Below the pieces are notes generated by a model that saw only the letters and a list, made by a program, of their open reading frames with translations, was not told where the DNA came from and searched no databases. A stretch of 64,000 nt of DNA from Flavobacterium aquiphilum. GTDB taxonomy: Bacteria > Bacteroidota > Bacteroidia > Flavobacteriales > Flavobacteriaceae. Shown piece after piece: positions 55,624-64,000 of the stretch. The translations under genes were made by a program, and so were the position numbers. The stretch lies in NCBI RefSeq assembly GCF_027111335.1, contig NZ_CP114288.1:3906001-3970000 (forward strand). Direction: 5' to 3'. Position 1 is the first letter of the stretch. Every line of letters starts with the position of its first letter.

Positions 55624-58600
55624 TCCGACCTCTTTTTTAATACAATCAGATTCTCAATAGAAATATCAGTTGCTGTTTCAAATCCAAAATTTACTACTGT
55701 ATCTTTTAAATTTTCAGCATTTAATAAAATAACGATTGATGCCAAATTACAAATTGATTCTAAATCACTAGAACCCTGTTTATCTGATATCAAAACAATA
55801 TCGTATTTCTTATGAAGAATTAGTTTTGCAGGATCTAAATACTGAATCTTTCTTTTTCTCAAAATATAATTCGATTGGGCAACCGCTCTGTTTTCATCTG
55901 AAAGGATTACCGAATCTATTTTTCTTTGTGGTTCCTGTAAAGCCATGAGCATGTCCAATTGCCCATAATCATCAGCAAAATGTAAAATCTTGGCTTTTGC
56001 ATCCAAAAATTTATTCAGCTTATAATATAAATTTGAATACTGTTCTACCTCTGCTTTTACAGTTTTTATCACTTGTGGTTCTTTGAAAGCATAACTGTTT
56101 ATCAGCTTTACTTTAAAATAATCAGCCCCTTCTGAATCCAAACGTATTTTTTTATATTCTGATTTAAAAAAGGCACTTATTTTTTTAGTCCGTTCTACTA
56201 AATCAATTCCAAAAGTTGTATCACCATGCAAAATACGATTCAAAACAGTCACAACCGTTGTTCCTCCGTTAATGACAAAATCCCCTTTTGGCAAAACCTC
56301 AGAATATCCATGAATAACAACAGGGACAATGTCCAAATGCAATTGTTCTGCCAAATAAAAAGCCCCTTTATGGAAACGCTTGATCGAATTATCTTCAGAT
56401 CGCGTTCCTTCAGGAAAAACCATAATTGAAAACCCTTCTTCTACTTTGGCCCGCAAATGTTCCACTCCATTGTCCATACCGCTGGAAACCGGATAGAATC
56501 CAGCCAAGCGAACTCCTTTCCCAAAAACAGGTGAATTATAAACCCAATCGCTAACCAAAAAAATAATTTTTGGGCTCAGCATTCCTATCGCCAAAATATC
56601 CAAAAAGGAACTATGATTCGCAATAATTACGGCTGGTTTATCAAACGTTTCATTAGACTTATTTATGATTTTTCGCTTTACAGAAGGATAAGTTATCAAA
56701 ACAGAATGCATGAATTTTGACATAACAAAATGAAAAGCTTTCATTTTCGACTTTTTTGAAAAAGGCATAATTCTAATCAAAATTCCTCCTACAATAGACA
56801 ACAAAAAGCCTCCTAAACCAAAATAGGTAAAAGAAAGAACAGAATGCAACAATCGTCTGATTTCATACGGAGCTCTTCCTTTTTTCACTCTAGTGGTGAC
56901 AAAGAAATGAAATACCAAAGGTTGTAAAATAAAGGTAATCATCAAGGCCGAGAATATCCCAATCACCGCTATTAAAGCGATGGATTTTAAAGCTGGATGT
57001 TTCGCAAAAACAAGAACTCCTATTCCTAAAATAGTGGTTGCGACCGACAATAAAATGGAGGTTCTGTAACTTGGCAGTTCCTTTTTACCAAAAGTGTATT
57101 CTTTTTGCAATGCCGAGGTCATAAAAATGCTATAGTCCACTCCTATTCCAAAAATCAAAGTGCAAACAATGATGTTGACCACATTAAACTGCAAGCCAAA
57201 CATTCCCATAAGGCCTGTGGTAAAAATCCAACTTATTAATATCGGGATAATACTGATAATGGCTAATTCTATTTTTCTAAATGCCAATAGCAATACTAAA
57301 AACACTGCTATAAAAGAATAATCAACTAGGTCTTCAAAATTTGTTTTTAGCGTTCCAAGAAACGTTTCATTGGTTTGCTGTCTGTCAATAACAACCAAAT
57401 TTGGTTGCTTTTTTATTTGATTTACAAAAGCATCTCTTTTATCCTTATGAACTTTTACCAAAGTAGAAATGGTATAAAATCCCTTCTTTTGAGCGATGAA
57501 CTCATCCAGAAAAAAGGATTTTACCTGTAAATATTCCTGAATCGTTATTGGGCCGAAGTTTTTATCCAATAATTCATAAAAACCATTAAAAGTCGTCGGT
57601 TTAAAACCATATTGGTTTCCTTCGCTAATTAAGGCTTTCGTAAGATTTGATTTTTTTTGGGAATTCCAAAAAGTATTCCATTCCTGAATCTTTTGCTTTT
57701 GGGCTTCTTCTGAAAAAACAATCCCTCCAACCGAACTGAAATTCAAAATTTCATCGGTCTTTTTATCCTTTTGTAATGCGGTAAAAAGTTGATTATTATT
57801 GGCAACAACTTCATCATAACTTTTACCATAAGTAGCTAAATAAATAGATTTTGACGAATCACTATTGGCAATATGTTCCAAATGTTTCTCCGCCATTTTT
57901 AATTTCGGGGTCATGAAATTTAAAGCCGAAAGATCATTATTGAAAGTAACCCTAGAATAAGTAAAAAGAGAAACAACCAACAACGTAAGCATTGAGCCTA
58001 TCAAAAATTTATTTTTGTGGTAAGAATAAGTTCCCAGTTTATCAATAACATTAGGCTTTGGAACAAATCGTTTAGAATTTGACTTATACAAGACCGGTAT
58101 TAAAATCAAAGAGAAAACTGAAGTTGAAACCACACTCAATCCTGCAAAAATCCCCAAATCCTGTAAAGCTTCCGATTTGATAAAAAACAGGCACAAAAAA
58201 GTAATCGATGTTGTGATTCCGCACAGCAACAAAGGCTTTGAAATATCTCTATAAAGTAATTTCACATCTTTGTTATTCCGCAAATGAGTCAAAACATAAA
58301 TGGAATAATCGGTGGTTTCGCCAAGCAAAATAGAACTAATCCCTAAGGAAATAGCTGAAATACTCCCTTTACAGAAATACAAAACTGCCAAAGCAAAAAT
58401 TGCCCCAAACAAAGATGGAATAAAAATAATTATAGGAGTTGACAGGTTTCTATAGAAAAAAGCAAGAATTAAAATCAATGTAACCCCAGCAAAAATTGAG
58501 GTAGTTTGAACATCTGATTTGATTTGAGTCGCATTGGCAACGGCAACAGGAGTCGCTCCAAAATAAGTCATCTCCACTTTGCCTTTGAACTTCTTATTCA

Positions 58601-59315
58601 GATTTGTCCTGATTTCTTCGAGATTATGAATAAAAACAGTGTTCTTATCGGTCTCATTGGTCGGCAACTTAGGAGTTACAAAAAGCAATAAATTCCTTTT
58701 GTCCTTGGTTAACAGAAATCCGTTTTGAATTGCAAAATCATCACCTACACTAAGCTGTTGCAATTTCTTCAAGGCAATAAACGAAATCCCAAGGGGATCC
58801 CGAAGAATAAAATCTTTGGAAACCAAACCCGCCGGTGAGATTATCGATTTATAACCTGAGGCAACGCTATTGGCTATGCTGTCCTTTTGTAATTTCCTTT
58901 GAATAACTGCATAATCCTTTTGATCCAAAAAAAGAGGCAGATTGGCATAAACAAAATCAAAGGTTTCCTGAATATTTTCTTCTTCAATTTTGCCCTGAAT
59001 TTTGGCGACAAATGGTTTGCAATTACCATCCAAACTATCAATAAAGGCATTGGCATATTCGGTCAAATTCTCTGGTGAACTATTTCCTTCAGCCGAAATG
59101 ATAATCGAGATTTTATCGGCAAAATTTACCTGATTCAATACTTTGGATGTCACTCCCGATTTATCATTGGAAGGGATCAATTGATTTATATTTTCCTGAA
59201 AAGTTATTCTCGACGCAAAAAATCCCAAAAACAAAACCATAGCAATGACGATTCCAGCCGAAAGGAATTTCCTTCTCGTCATAAATGCATGTAAATCGTA
59301 CAGGTAATTGCGCAT
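55620..59315 (-). CDS. MMPL-type exporter fused to a PlsC-type acyltransferase and a Rossmann-like tail
   Basis: A 1231-residue protein. Residues about 1-850 are an RND/MMPL-type transporter with repeated membrane segments (SIFAGVTLILILAFFYRNL; GIGVDYSIFMTSAL). Residues about 870-1070 are a PlsC-type acyltransferase with the NHSSFLD (HX4D) motif at about 893-899 and VFPEGTRSE. The last 150 residues look like a degenerate nucleotide-binding or methyltransferase fold (ILHFADDYGQLD). Such fusions occur in aryl-polyene clusters and could load and move a lipidated pigment across the membrane. Confidence 0.88.
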   Translation of the reverse strand: MRNYLYDLHAFMTRRKFLSAGIVIAMVLFLGFFASRITFQENINQLIPSNDKSGVTSKVLNQVNFADKISIIISAEGNSSPENLTEYANAFIDSLDGNCKPFVAKIQGKIEEENIQETFDFVYANLPLFLDQKDYAVIQRKLQKDSIANSVASGYKSIISPAGLVSKDFILRDPLGISFIALKKLQQLSVGDDFAIQNGFLLTKDKRNLLLFVTPKLPTNETDKNTVFIHNLEEIRTNLNKKFKGKVEMTYFGATPVAVANATQIKSDVQTTSIFAGVTLILILAFFYRNLSTPIIIFIPSLFGAIFALAVLYFCKGSISAISLGISSILLGETTDYSIYVLTHLRNNKDVKLLYRDISKPLLLCGITTSITFLCLFFIKSEALQDLGIFAGLSVVSTSVFSLILIPVLYKSNSKRFVPKPNVIDKLGTYSYHKNKFLIGSMLTLLVVSLFTYSRVTFNNDLSALNFMTPKLKMAEKHLEHIANSDSSKSIYLATYGKSYDEVVANNNQLFTALQKDKKTDEILNFSSVGGIVFSEEAQKQKIQEWNTFWNSQKKSNLTKALISEGNQYGFKPTTFNGFYELLDKNFGPITIQEYLQVKSFFLDEFIAQKKGFYTISTLVKVHKDKRDAFVNQIKKQPNLVVIDRQQTNETFLGTLKTNFEDLVDYSFIAVFLVLLLAFRKIELAIISIIPILISWIFTTGLMGMFGLQFNVVNIIVCTLIFGIGVDYSIFMTSALQKEYTFGKKELPSYRTSILLSVATTILGIGVLVFAKHPALKSIALIAVIGIFSALMITFILQPLVFHFFVTTRVKKGRAPYEIRRLLHSVLSFTYFGLGGFLLSIVGGILIRIMPFSKKSKMKAFHFVMSKFMHSVLITYPSVKRKIINKSNETFDKPAVIIANHSSFLDILAIGMLSPKIIFLVSDWVYNSPVFGKGVRLAGFYPVSSGMDNGVEHLRAKVEEGFSIMVFPEGTRSEDNSIKRFHKGAFYLAEQLHLDIVPVVIHGYSEVLPKGDFVINGGTTVVTVLNRILHGDTTFGIDLVERTKKISAFFKSEYKKIRLDSEGADYFKVKLINSYAFKEPQVIKTVKAEVEQYSNLYYKLNKFLDAKAKILHFADDYGQLDMLMALQEPQRKIDSVILSDENRAVAQSNYILRKRKIQYLDPAKLILHKKYDIVLISDKQGSSDLESICNLASIVILLNAENLKDTVVNFGFETATDISIENLIVLKKRSE

Positions 59316-59319
59316 ACCG

Positions 59320-60501
59320 CTATTTTTTATTTTTAAAATTATCCACTAAAGCTAATAACAGATAACTTGTAAGACCAAATACAACAGCCATAAAAGTTGC
59401 TAAAATAAAACTTCCGACAACATATTGGGCTATATTTTTTTGAATATCAGCTAAAGTCATATCCATATTCAAAATCAAAGGTTTGTCGCTAACAATAAAA
59501 TAGCTTCCTATTTTCAGCGATCCGTAAATAACAAAAGGAATCAAAGGTGGAAAACTGATATTGGAAAAGGCAAAAGCAATAGCTTTATTTAGCTTCAGCA
59601 AAACAGCCAAGAACAAAACCAAAATAGTTTGAAATCCCCAAAAAGGAGAAATTCCGATAAAAACCCCCAAAGCAATTGAAAACGCTTTTCGGGCATTCGA
59701 ATCATTGCTCTCTAATATATTTTCAAGGAAAAATTTCTTAAGTCCTTTTTTTTTTAGTTTCCGAAAAAAATCTCTTGGCTTTATATAAATCAGGGCAATA
59801 GTAACCAAAAAGGTATTGAGAATGCTGATTCGGGTAAAATCTTTGAAAGGCCTAAAATGAGAAACCCGTTCTTCCGGATCATACAAAACCTGAACAGGAA
59901 TGTTCTTCACTGCAACACTTTTCCATGCCGAACGGACAATTACTTCGATTTCAAATTCAAATTTATTTGTAAAATAACGGTTAGGGATTTTTCGTAAAGG
60001 ATACAATCTAAAACCTGATTGAGTATCTTCCAACTTATTGCCGGTTTCAAACCAAAACCAAAAATTAGAAAACTTATTCCCGAAACTGCTTTTTCTAGGA
60101 ACATTTTCCTGAGTCATATTTCGGCTTCCTATTAGGAGAGCATCACCATCCTTTTCCAAAGACTCTATAAAAGCAGGAATATCCGATGGAAAATGTTGCC
60201 CGTCAGAATCAATCGTAATGGCATAATCATAGTTTAAATCTAAAGCCTTTTTGAAACCATCACGTATCGCCATTCCTTTTCCCATATTTTTGGAATGGTG
60301 AATTTGTTCCAAATTTGGATACATTTCCAGAATCCGAGCAGTTGTGTCTGTAGAACCGTCATTAACCACAATAACATTGGAAGTGTATTGTAAAACGGAA
60401 TCCAAAACACGCTTTAAAGTCTTGTGATTATTATAAGTGGGTATAATAACACATACTTTGTATTGCTCCATTGCTGTTGTTTCTGGAAAATTATTATTCA
60501 T
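59320..60501 (-). CDS. Glycosyltransferase family 2 protein with DUF2062 membrane domain
   Basis: A 393-residue protein. Residues about 15-240 are a GT-A fold (VCVIIPTYNNHKTLKRVLDS, ITIDSDGQHFPSD with the metal-binding DSD). Residues about 265-390 are DUF2062 (FSIALGVFIGISPFWGFQTI) with three or four membrane helices. GT2 proteins transfer sugars or polyprenyl-sugar units. It follows the exported small protein gene by 18 bp and precedes the MMPL fusion by four bases. Confidence 0.88.
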   Translation of the reverse strand: MNNNFPETTAMEQYKVCVIIPTYNNHKTLKRVLDSVLQYTSNVIVVNDGSTDTTARILEMYPNLEQIHHSKNMGKGMAIRDGFKKALDLNYDYAITIDSDGQHFPSDIPAFIESLEKDGDALLIGSRNMTQENVPRKSSFGNKFSNFWFWFETGNKLEDTQSGFRLYPLRKIPNRYFTNKFEFEIEVIVRSAWKSVAVKNIPVQVLYDPEERVSHFRPFKDFTRISILNTFLVTIALIYIKPRDFFRKLKKKGLKKFFLENILESNDSNARKAFSIALGVFIGISPFWGFQTILVLFLAVLLKLNKAIAFAFSNISFPPLIPFVIYGSLKIGSYFIVSDKPLILNMDMTLADIQKNIAQYVVGSFILATFMAVVFGLTSYLLLALVDNFKNKK

Positions 60502-60519
60502 TTATTATTCTATTCTTTA

Positions 60520-61002
60520 CTATTTAACCGACTGTTTTTCAGCTTCCGAAAAACTCTTAGATTGCGAAATAAAGTCACCAATATACGTTTTCAAAACTCC
60601 AGTTTGCTCCTTATAATGATCCAACAGAAACTTTTTGTCCTCTTTTTTGTTTGCTCTGTAATTAACAATCTTTGGAACATTTTCCTGAATGCTCAATCGG
60701 ATCATTCTTATTTCTATTGAATTGGGTTCATTTGCTACAGCAAAATCGATCAAACCTGCGCCTTCCTTGAATTTTTTGGATTTATCCGAAACTTTCTTTT
60801 CCAATTTTGAAAGAATGGCTATAGAAGCACCTTTATAAGCCACTAAGGTTTTGATATCCCCTTTATTTACCTCAATTAGCTTTTGGAAAAATTCTTTAGC
60901 ATTACTTTCTGAGTTATTGGCTGATGCATACAGTTTTCTGATTTCTGTAAGGGAAGGAATACTGAAAAACAATATAAAAAAGGTCAAAAAGATAGTTTTC
61001 AT
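60520..61002 (-). CDS. Exported helical protein of unknown function
   Basis: A 160-residue protein with a signal peptide (about residues 1-17) and an otherwise helical body with TPR-like spacing (IEVNKGDIKTLVAYKGASIAILSK). I do not recognise the family. It sits within the polyene-type operon between the hotdog protein and the glycosyltransferase gene, so an envelope role in pigment assembly is possible. Confidence 0.6.
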   Translation of the reverse strand: MKTIFLTFFILFFSIPSLTEIRKLYASANNSESNAKEFFQKLIEVNKGDIKTLVAYKGASIAILSKLEKKVSDKSKKFKEGAGLIDFAVANEPNSIEIRMIRLSIQENVPKIVNYRANKKEDKKFLLDHYKEQTGVLKTYIGDFISQSKSFSEAEKQSVK

Positions 61003-61036
61003 TAAGCTGAAATTGAAAAATTAATGTGATGTGATT

Positions 61037-61408
61037 TTAGATTTTTCTGTAAATACTGCTCAGTTTCAAAGCAACAGTTTCATCAAAATAGCTCACATTT
61101 TTAACTTTAACCAAATTGTCTTCTGTTTGGGCGATATCCAATTCCAAAAGCAATTCGGGAGTTTGAAAAGGATTAATCAAAGCCATGAATTTTACATTTG
61201 ACAATGATTGCATGAACAACAAACTTCCTGTAATTTGCTCGGTTAGTTCTTTAATAATTTGCATCATGCAAACTCCGGGCATGATTGGATTTCCTGGAAA
61301 ATGTCCGTTAAAAACATCGTGTTTTTCGTTGATTAAAATCACAGCCTTATACTTGGAATCGGTTGTGTTTTCCAATGAAATTATTTTATAAAAATCTTTT
61401 AAAATCAT
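61037..61408 (-). CDS. Hotdog-fold acyl-ACP dehydratase-like protein
   Basis: A 123-residue protein of the FabZ-like hotdog type, with the active-site loop GHFPGNPIMPGV (His36). Downstream of the loop FabZ has Glu in the helix; here the equivalent place is Gln50 in MMQIIKEL. It therefore may be a weak dehydratase or an acyl-ACP-binding protein. Such small hotdog proteins are a regular part of aryl-polyene clusters. An 87-bp gap separates it from the beta-barrel gene before it. Confidence 0.83.
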   Translation of the reverse strand: MILKDFYKIISLENTTDSKYKAVILINEKHDVFNGHFPGNPIMPGVCMMQIIKELTEQITGSLLFMQSLSNVKFMALINPFQTPELLLELDIAQTEDNLVKVKNVSYFDETVALKLSSIYRKI

Positions 61409-61495
61409 ATTTTTTTCGAATGAATAGGAAATCCTTATCTGAAAATTGTTATTTGTACTATAATCTCCAAAAAAACAGTTAATCTTTCTTAAGTA

Positions 61496-62101
61496 TTATT
61501 TTACTCTAAAAGTATAACTAATTCCGAATTGAAAAGCGTAATTTAAAATGATATTATCATAATAGTAATCATTATTATTCACATCATCATAACCATAAAT
61601 ATCAATTAATCCATGTTTAAATCTTGCTTCAAAAGTCAAACCATTTGGCAATGAATACCCAATTCCACCAACAAAAGCAATGTCAGCACCAATAGGGCTT
61701 GTCCCATAATTAGGAAAATTATCATCAATTTTAATATCCAGTGAAGGACCTGCTAATACATGAAATCCATTTCCTCCAAAATGAAATTTACCAACAGCTC
61801 CAATCGTCAAATAATTTAAATCATAATTTACATCATTATATCCATATCCTCCTATGAGAAATTCACGAGATTTTGCACCTTGTCTGGAATAAGTCAATTC
61901 TGGTTGAAGTGTGAAATATTTATTAAATTTTACTGCTACTGATCCTCCCACATAAAAATCTGGTTTAATATCACTAGATCCAAAGTTGGTTAAATTTGAA
62001 AGATTTAAACCGCCACGAATACCTGGACTAACAGATACTTGAGCTTGTGAAGTTAATAGACCAGTAAATAAAACAAATGCAATTAGTGTTACTTTTTTCA
62101 T
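61496..62101 (-). CDS. Outer-membrane beta-barrel protein
   Basis: A 201-residue protein with a signal peptide (about residues 1-20, ending SQAQ) and a repeated aromatic and glycine pattern (GGLNLSNL, YVGGSVAVKFNKYFTLQPELTYS, VGGIGYSLPNG) ending in YAFQFGISYTFRVK. This fits a small OmpA- or PorT-type barrel of eight strands. It is in the same direction as the polyene-type operon but differs in kind from its neighbours and has larger gaps on both sides, so it may be an insertion in the cluster. Confidence 0.85.
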   Translation of the reverse strand: MKKVTLIAFVLFTGLLTSQAQVSVSPGIRGGLNLSNLTNFGSSDIKPDFYVGGSVAVKFNKYFTLQPELTYSRQGAKSREFLIGGYGYNDVNYDLNYLTIGAVGKFHFGGNGFHVLAGPSLDIKIDDNFPNYGTSPIGADIAFVGGIGYSLPNGLTFEARFKHGLIDIYGYDDVNNNDYYYDNIILNYAFQFGISYTFRVK

Positions 62102-62131
62102 TTTTGTTTGTTTTTAAGATAAAGTATTTTT

Positions 62132-62773
62132 TTATTCTGATTTAAAATAGTTTAAGTCAATTTTCAACTTAATGTTTTGATGAATAATTTGAACTCTTTC
62201 AGCAAAAATATTGTTTTCTGTAATAAAAATAAGCATAAACTTTTCTTTTGTCTTCGAAGAACGAACGATTTTTTCTAATTGATGATTCTTTTTAGAGTAG
62301 AAAAGATAATTGTCACGATTTCCGTCTGCTGATTTATAAATATTATCCGATTCGTTTTCAAATTGTTCCTGAACTAAATATTCTTTTTTAAGAAGCAATC
62401 GAAAATCTTCTTCCAAAGTATTAATCAAGATTTTACGGTCTAGCTCCGAAACAATCGAATTGACTTTAAAATTATCTTCCGAAATTTCAAAATCCATCAG
62501 TTTGTTTCCAAACTCAGTTGTAAAAACTACTCTATGCGTAGTATCATTTATTTTCTTGGCAATAAAAATCCCTGTTAACTCGTGCCCATAAACCGTAATG
62601 TTTGCTTTGTAAACATAATCCATCTCCGGATTGGAAAAATAAGGCACTTCAAAAATCGCTTTTTTTAAGGGCACAGAAGCATAATCCTGTACCACTTTAT
62701 TAGTTGAACAAGAGCACAAAACAAGAACCAAAATAATGCTAATTCGCAAAAGAAGCTTCATCGACTTTGGCAT
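62132..62773 (-). CDS. Lipoprotein of unknown function
   Basis: A 213-residue protein whose lipobox is LVLCSC (cysteine near residue 22). The remainder is beta-rich (YVYKANITVYGHELTGIFIAKK). It overlaps the end of the LolA-like gene by 35 bases, so translation is coupled; an ATG four codons in (62764) is an alternative start. Its partner is probably the LolA-like chaperone encoded before it. The family is not recognised. Confidence 0.7.
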   Translation of the reverse strand: MPKSMKLLLRISIILVLVLCSCSTNKVVQDYASVPLKKAIFEVPYFSNPEMDYVYKANITVYGHELTGIFIAKKINDTTHRVVFTTEFGNKLMDFEISEDNFKVNSIVSELDRKILINTLEEDFRLLLKKEYLVQEQFENESDNIYKSADGNRDNYLFYSKKNHQLEKIVRSSKTKEKFMLIFITENNIFAERVQIIHQNIKLKIDLNYFKSE

Positions 62774-63374
62774 TTATTACTTTGTTTTTTAACACAATTC
62801 GGGTATAATCAGCTGAGGATTCCAATAATTTGACCTGAACAACAGTAGCATCTTCTTTGTCAAAAGTCAATTCAATTTGTTTAATGTATTTTTTGAGGGT
62901 AGCATCTTTCGGAATAAATCGGACACTATTTTGATCTTTATTTTTAAAATACGAAATAGAAAATTCCTTATCATCAAACAAATCACCGCTCACACTTCCT
63001 ACAATCAGTTTGTTTATTTTTCCAAATAACTTACTATTACCAATATCAACAGCACTTTTCTTTCCCTCGTCATTAATCAATATTTTGCCGTTTTTAAAAA
63101 CTATCGAATAATTATACGGTTTTTTATACTGCCAAAGCAATGAATTGGGTTCCTTGAAAATCATTTTTCCAGAAGTTTCTATGTCTTTTGACAGAAAATC
63201 GAGATGTTTGTACTGAACAAAATCAGTGCTTAATGTCTTGATTTTTTTGGAGACAGCAACAACAGATTGCTTGAATGCAGAGATTTCACTTTCGCTCATT
63301 TTTTGTTCCTGAGCAAAACATTTTAATTGAAAACCAATTAAAAATAATACAATTATATAACTTCTAATCTTCAT
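62739..63374 (-). CDS. LolA-like periplasmic carrier protein
   Basis: A 211-residue protein with a signal peptide (about residues 1-21, ending CFAQ). The mature part shows the LolA half-barrel pattern (LSTDFVQYKHLDFLSKDIETSGKMIFKEPNSLLWQYKKPY, seen in parts). LolA carries lipoproteins across the periplasm; copies in aryl-polyene clusters probably carry the lipidated pigment instead. Its start overlaps the deacetylase gene by 11 bases and its end overlaps the next lipoprotein gene. Confidence 0.85.
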   Translation of the reverse strand: MKIRSYIIVLFLIGFQLKCFAQEQKMSESEISAFKQSVVAVSKKIKTLSTDFVQYKHLDFLSKDIETSGKMIFKEPNSLLWQYKKPYNYSIVFKNGKILINDEGKKSAVDIGNSKLFGKINKLIVGSVSGDLFDDKEFSISYFKNKDQNSVRFIPKDATLKKYIKQIELTFDKEDATVVQVKLLESSADYTRIVLKNKVINAKVDEASFAN

Positions 63375-64000
63375 AAGCTTTAATATTCAGGAGTTCCTCT
63401 AACGGAACAACCACATAATTATTTGTTTGTAAAAACGACAACAATTTTTCCAGTACGTTAGCCGTTTCTAGCGAGGTATCGTGCAAAAGTACAATTCCTC
63501 CGGGTTTAATTCTTTTGACAATTCGATCTAAAAGGAATTTTTCTTTTTTAAAAACCCCATCCAGAGAACGAATATTCCAACCAATTGTTTTATGATTTGT
63601 AACTGCTAATGCCCTGCGGATGGAAGGATTTGTAACTCCGTAAGGCGGACGAAACAATGATGGCTTTTTCCCTATAACTGATGCTATCAAATCATCGGTT
63701 TTATTAATTTCGGCAATCACTTTATTTTTTCCGTAAAAATCAAAAAAAGGTGAATGGCTGTAAGTGTGATTCCCAACGGTATGCCCTTCGGCTACAACTT
63801 TTTTTAAAATTTCAGGATGTATTTCTATATTTTTACCGATGCAGAAAAATGTGGCTTTGGCATTGTACTTTTTTAAAAGTTCCAAGACCGTCAGCGTCAT
63901 CTCATGGGGACCATCATCAAATGTCAACGCAATTTTTTTTTCCTTTTTAAATCGATTACTGCAATATGCTTTAACATGATAATTGGATCCAATAAATGCA
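63364..64000 (-). CDS. Polysaccharide deacetylase-like protein (N-terminus cut by window end)
   Basis: The frame stays open to the last full codon at 63999, giving at least 211 residues; the true start lies beyond the window. The NodB-homology motifs are present: TFDDGP with the catalytic aspartate, HTYSH with metal-binding histidines, RPPYG, and the LHD near the end. These enzymes remove N- or O-acetyl groups from glycans. A TTG at 63927 is inside the conserved block (just before TFDDGP) and is not the start. Related genes occur in flexirubin-type clusters, where the role is unclear. Confidence 0.88.
   Translation of the reverse strand, partial: AFIGSNYHVKAYCSNRFKKEKKIALTFDDGPHEMTLTVLELLKKYNAKATFFCIGKNIEIHPEILKKVVAEGHTVGNHTYSHSPFFDFYGKNKVIAEINKTDDLIASVIGKKPSLFRPPYGVTNPSIRRALAVTNHKTIGWNIRSLDGVFKKEKFLLDRIVKRIKPGGIVLLHDTSLETANVLEKLLSFLQTNNYVVVPLEELLNIKAYED

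Noticed and set aside
63364..63927. TTG at 63927 as start of the deacetylase gene
   Set aside because: It falls directly before the conserved TFDDGP block and the frame stays open up to the window end, so the real start lies outside.

Overview
The window looks like a chromosomal segment of a Bacteroidota organism, most likely a Flavobacterium or close relative. The signs are AT-rich DNA, two SusC/SusD pairs, a hybrid two-component regulator, a flexirubin/aryl-polyene type operon, and -7 boxes of the TAnnTTTG type. I see no tRNA, rRNA, CRISPR array or insertion sequence. Family calls are made by eye from sequence motifs; no database search was possible.

Layout. (1) 1-6523: an AraC-type regulator (cut by the window edge) divergent from a GH35 beta-galactosidase and a GH2-type glycosidase. 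(2) 6737-9402: a Crp/Fnr-type regulator, a short-chain dehydrogenase and a VOC plus SnoaL-like fusion protein. (3) 9718-12340: a GntR-type regulator with a periplasmic-binding-like sensor, a small exported protein and a HEPN-like protein. (4) 12509-31950: a 1221-residue HTCS regulator divergent from a seven-gene, 15.2 kb run of FAS1 lipoprotein, SusC, SusD, FAS1 lipoprotein, FAS1 lipoprotein, SusC, SusD. No glycoside hydrolase is encoded in this run. A tandem 10-bp repeat sits on the -33 region of its promoter. (5) 32092-42021: xylose and xyloside use, with a LacI regulator divergent from a PA14-containing GH3 enzyme, a transaldolase, xylA, xylB and a second LacI regulator divergent from xylB. 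(6) 42054-50218: small sensory and regulatory proteins, an HMA-AraC fusion, pirin, YceI, a second Crp/Fnr-type regulator, a copper-type P-ATPase and a small HMA chaperone. (7) 50215-51012: a Panacea/RelE-like toxin-antitoxin pair with an autoregulatory-looking operator. (8) 51118 to the window end: a tight minus-strand operon resembling part of a flexirubin/aryl-polyene cluster (deacetylase, LolA-like protein, lipoprotein, beta-barrel, hotdog protein, exported protein, glycosyltransferase, MMPL-acyltransferase fusion, FAD desaturase-like protein, C45-type acyl transferase/hydrolase, adenylate-forming ligase).

The most interesting items are the CAZyme-free double SusCD locus with three FAS1 lipoproteins, a dispersed hairpin element whose two copies keep the same seven-base loop while the stem changes by compensatory substitutions, a 0.7 kb intergenic island holding three repeat families, and the operator layout of the Panacea toxin-antitoxin pair.
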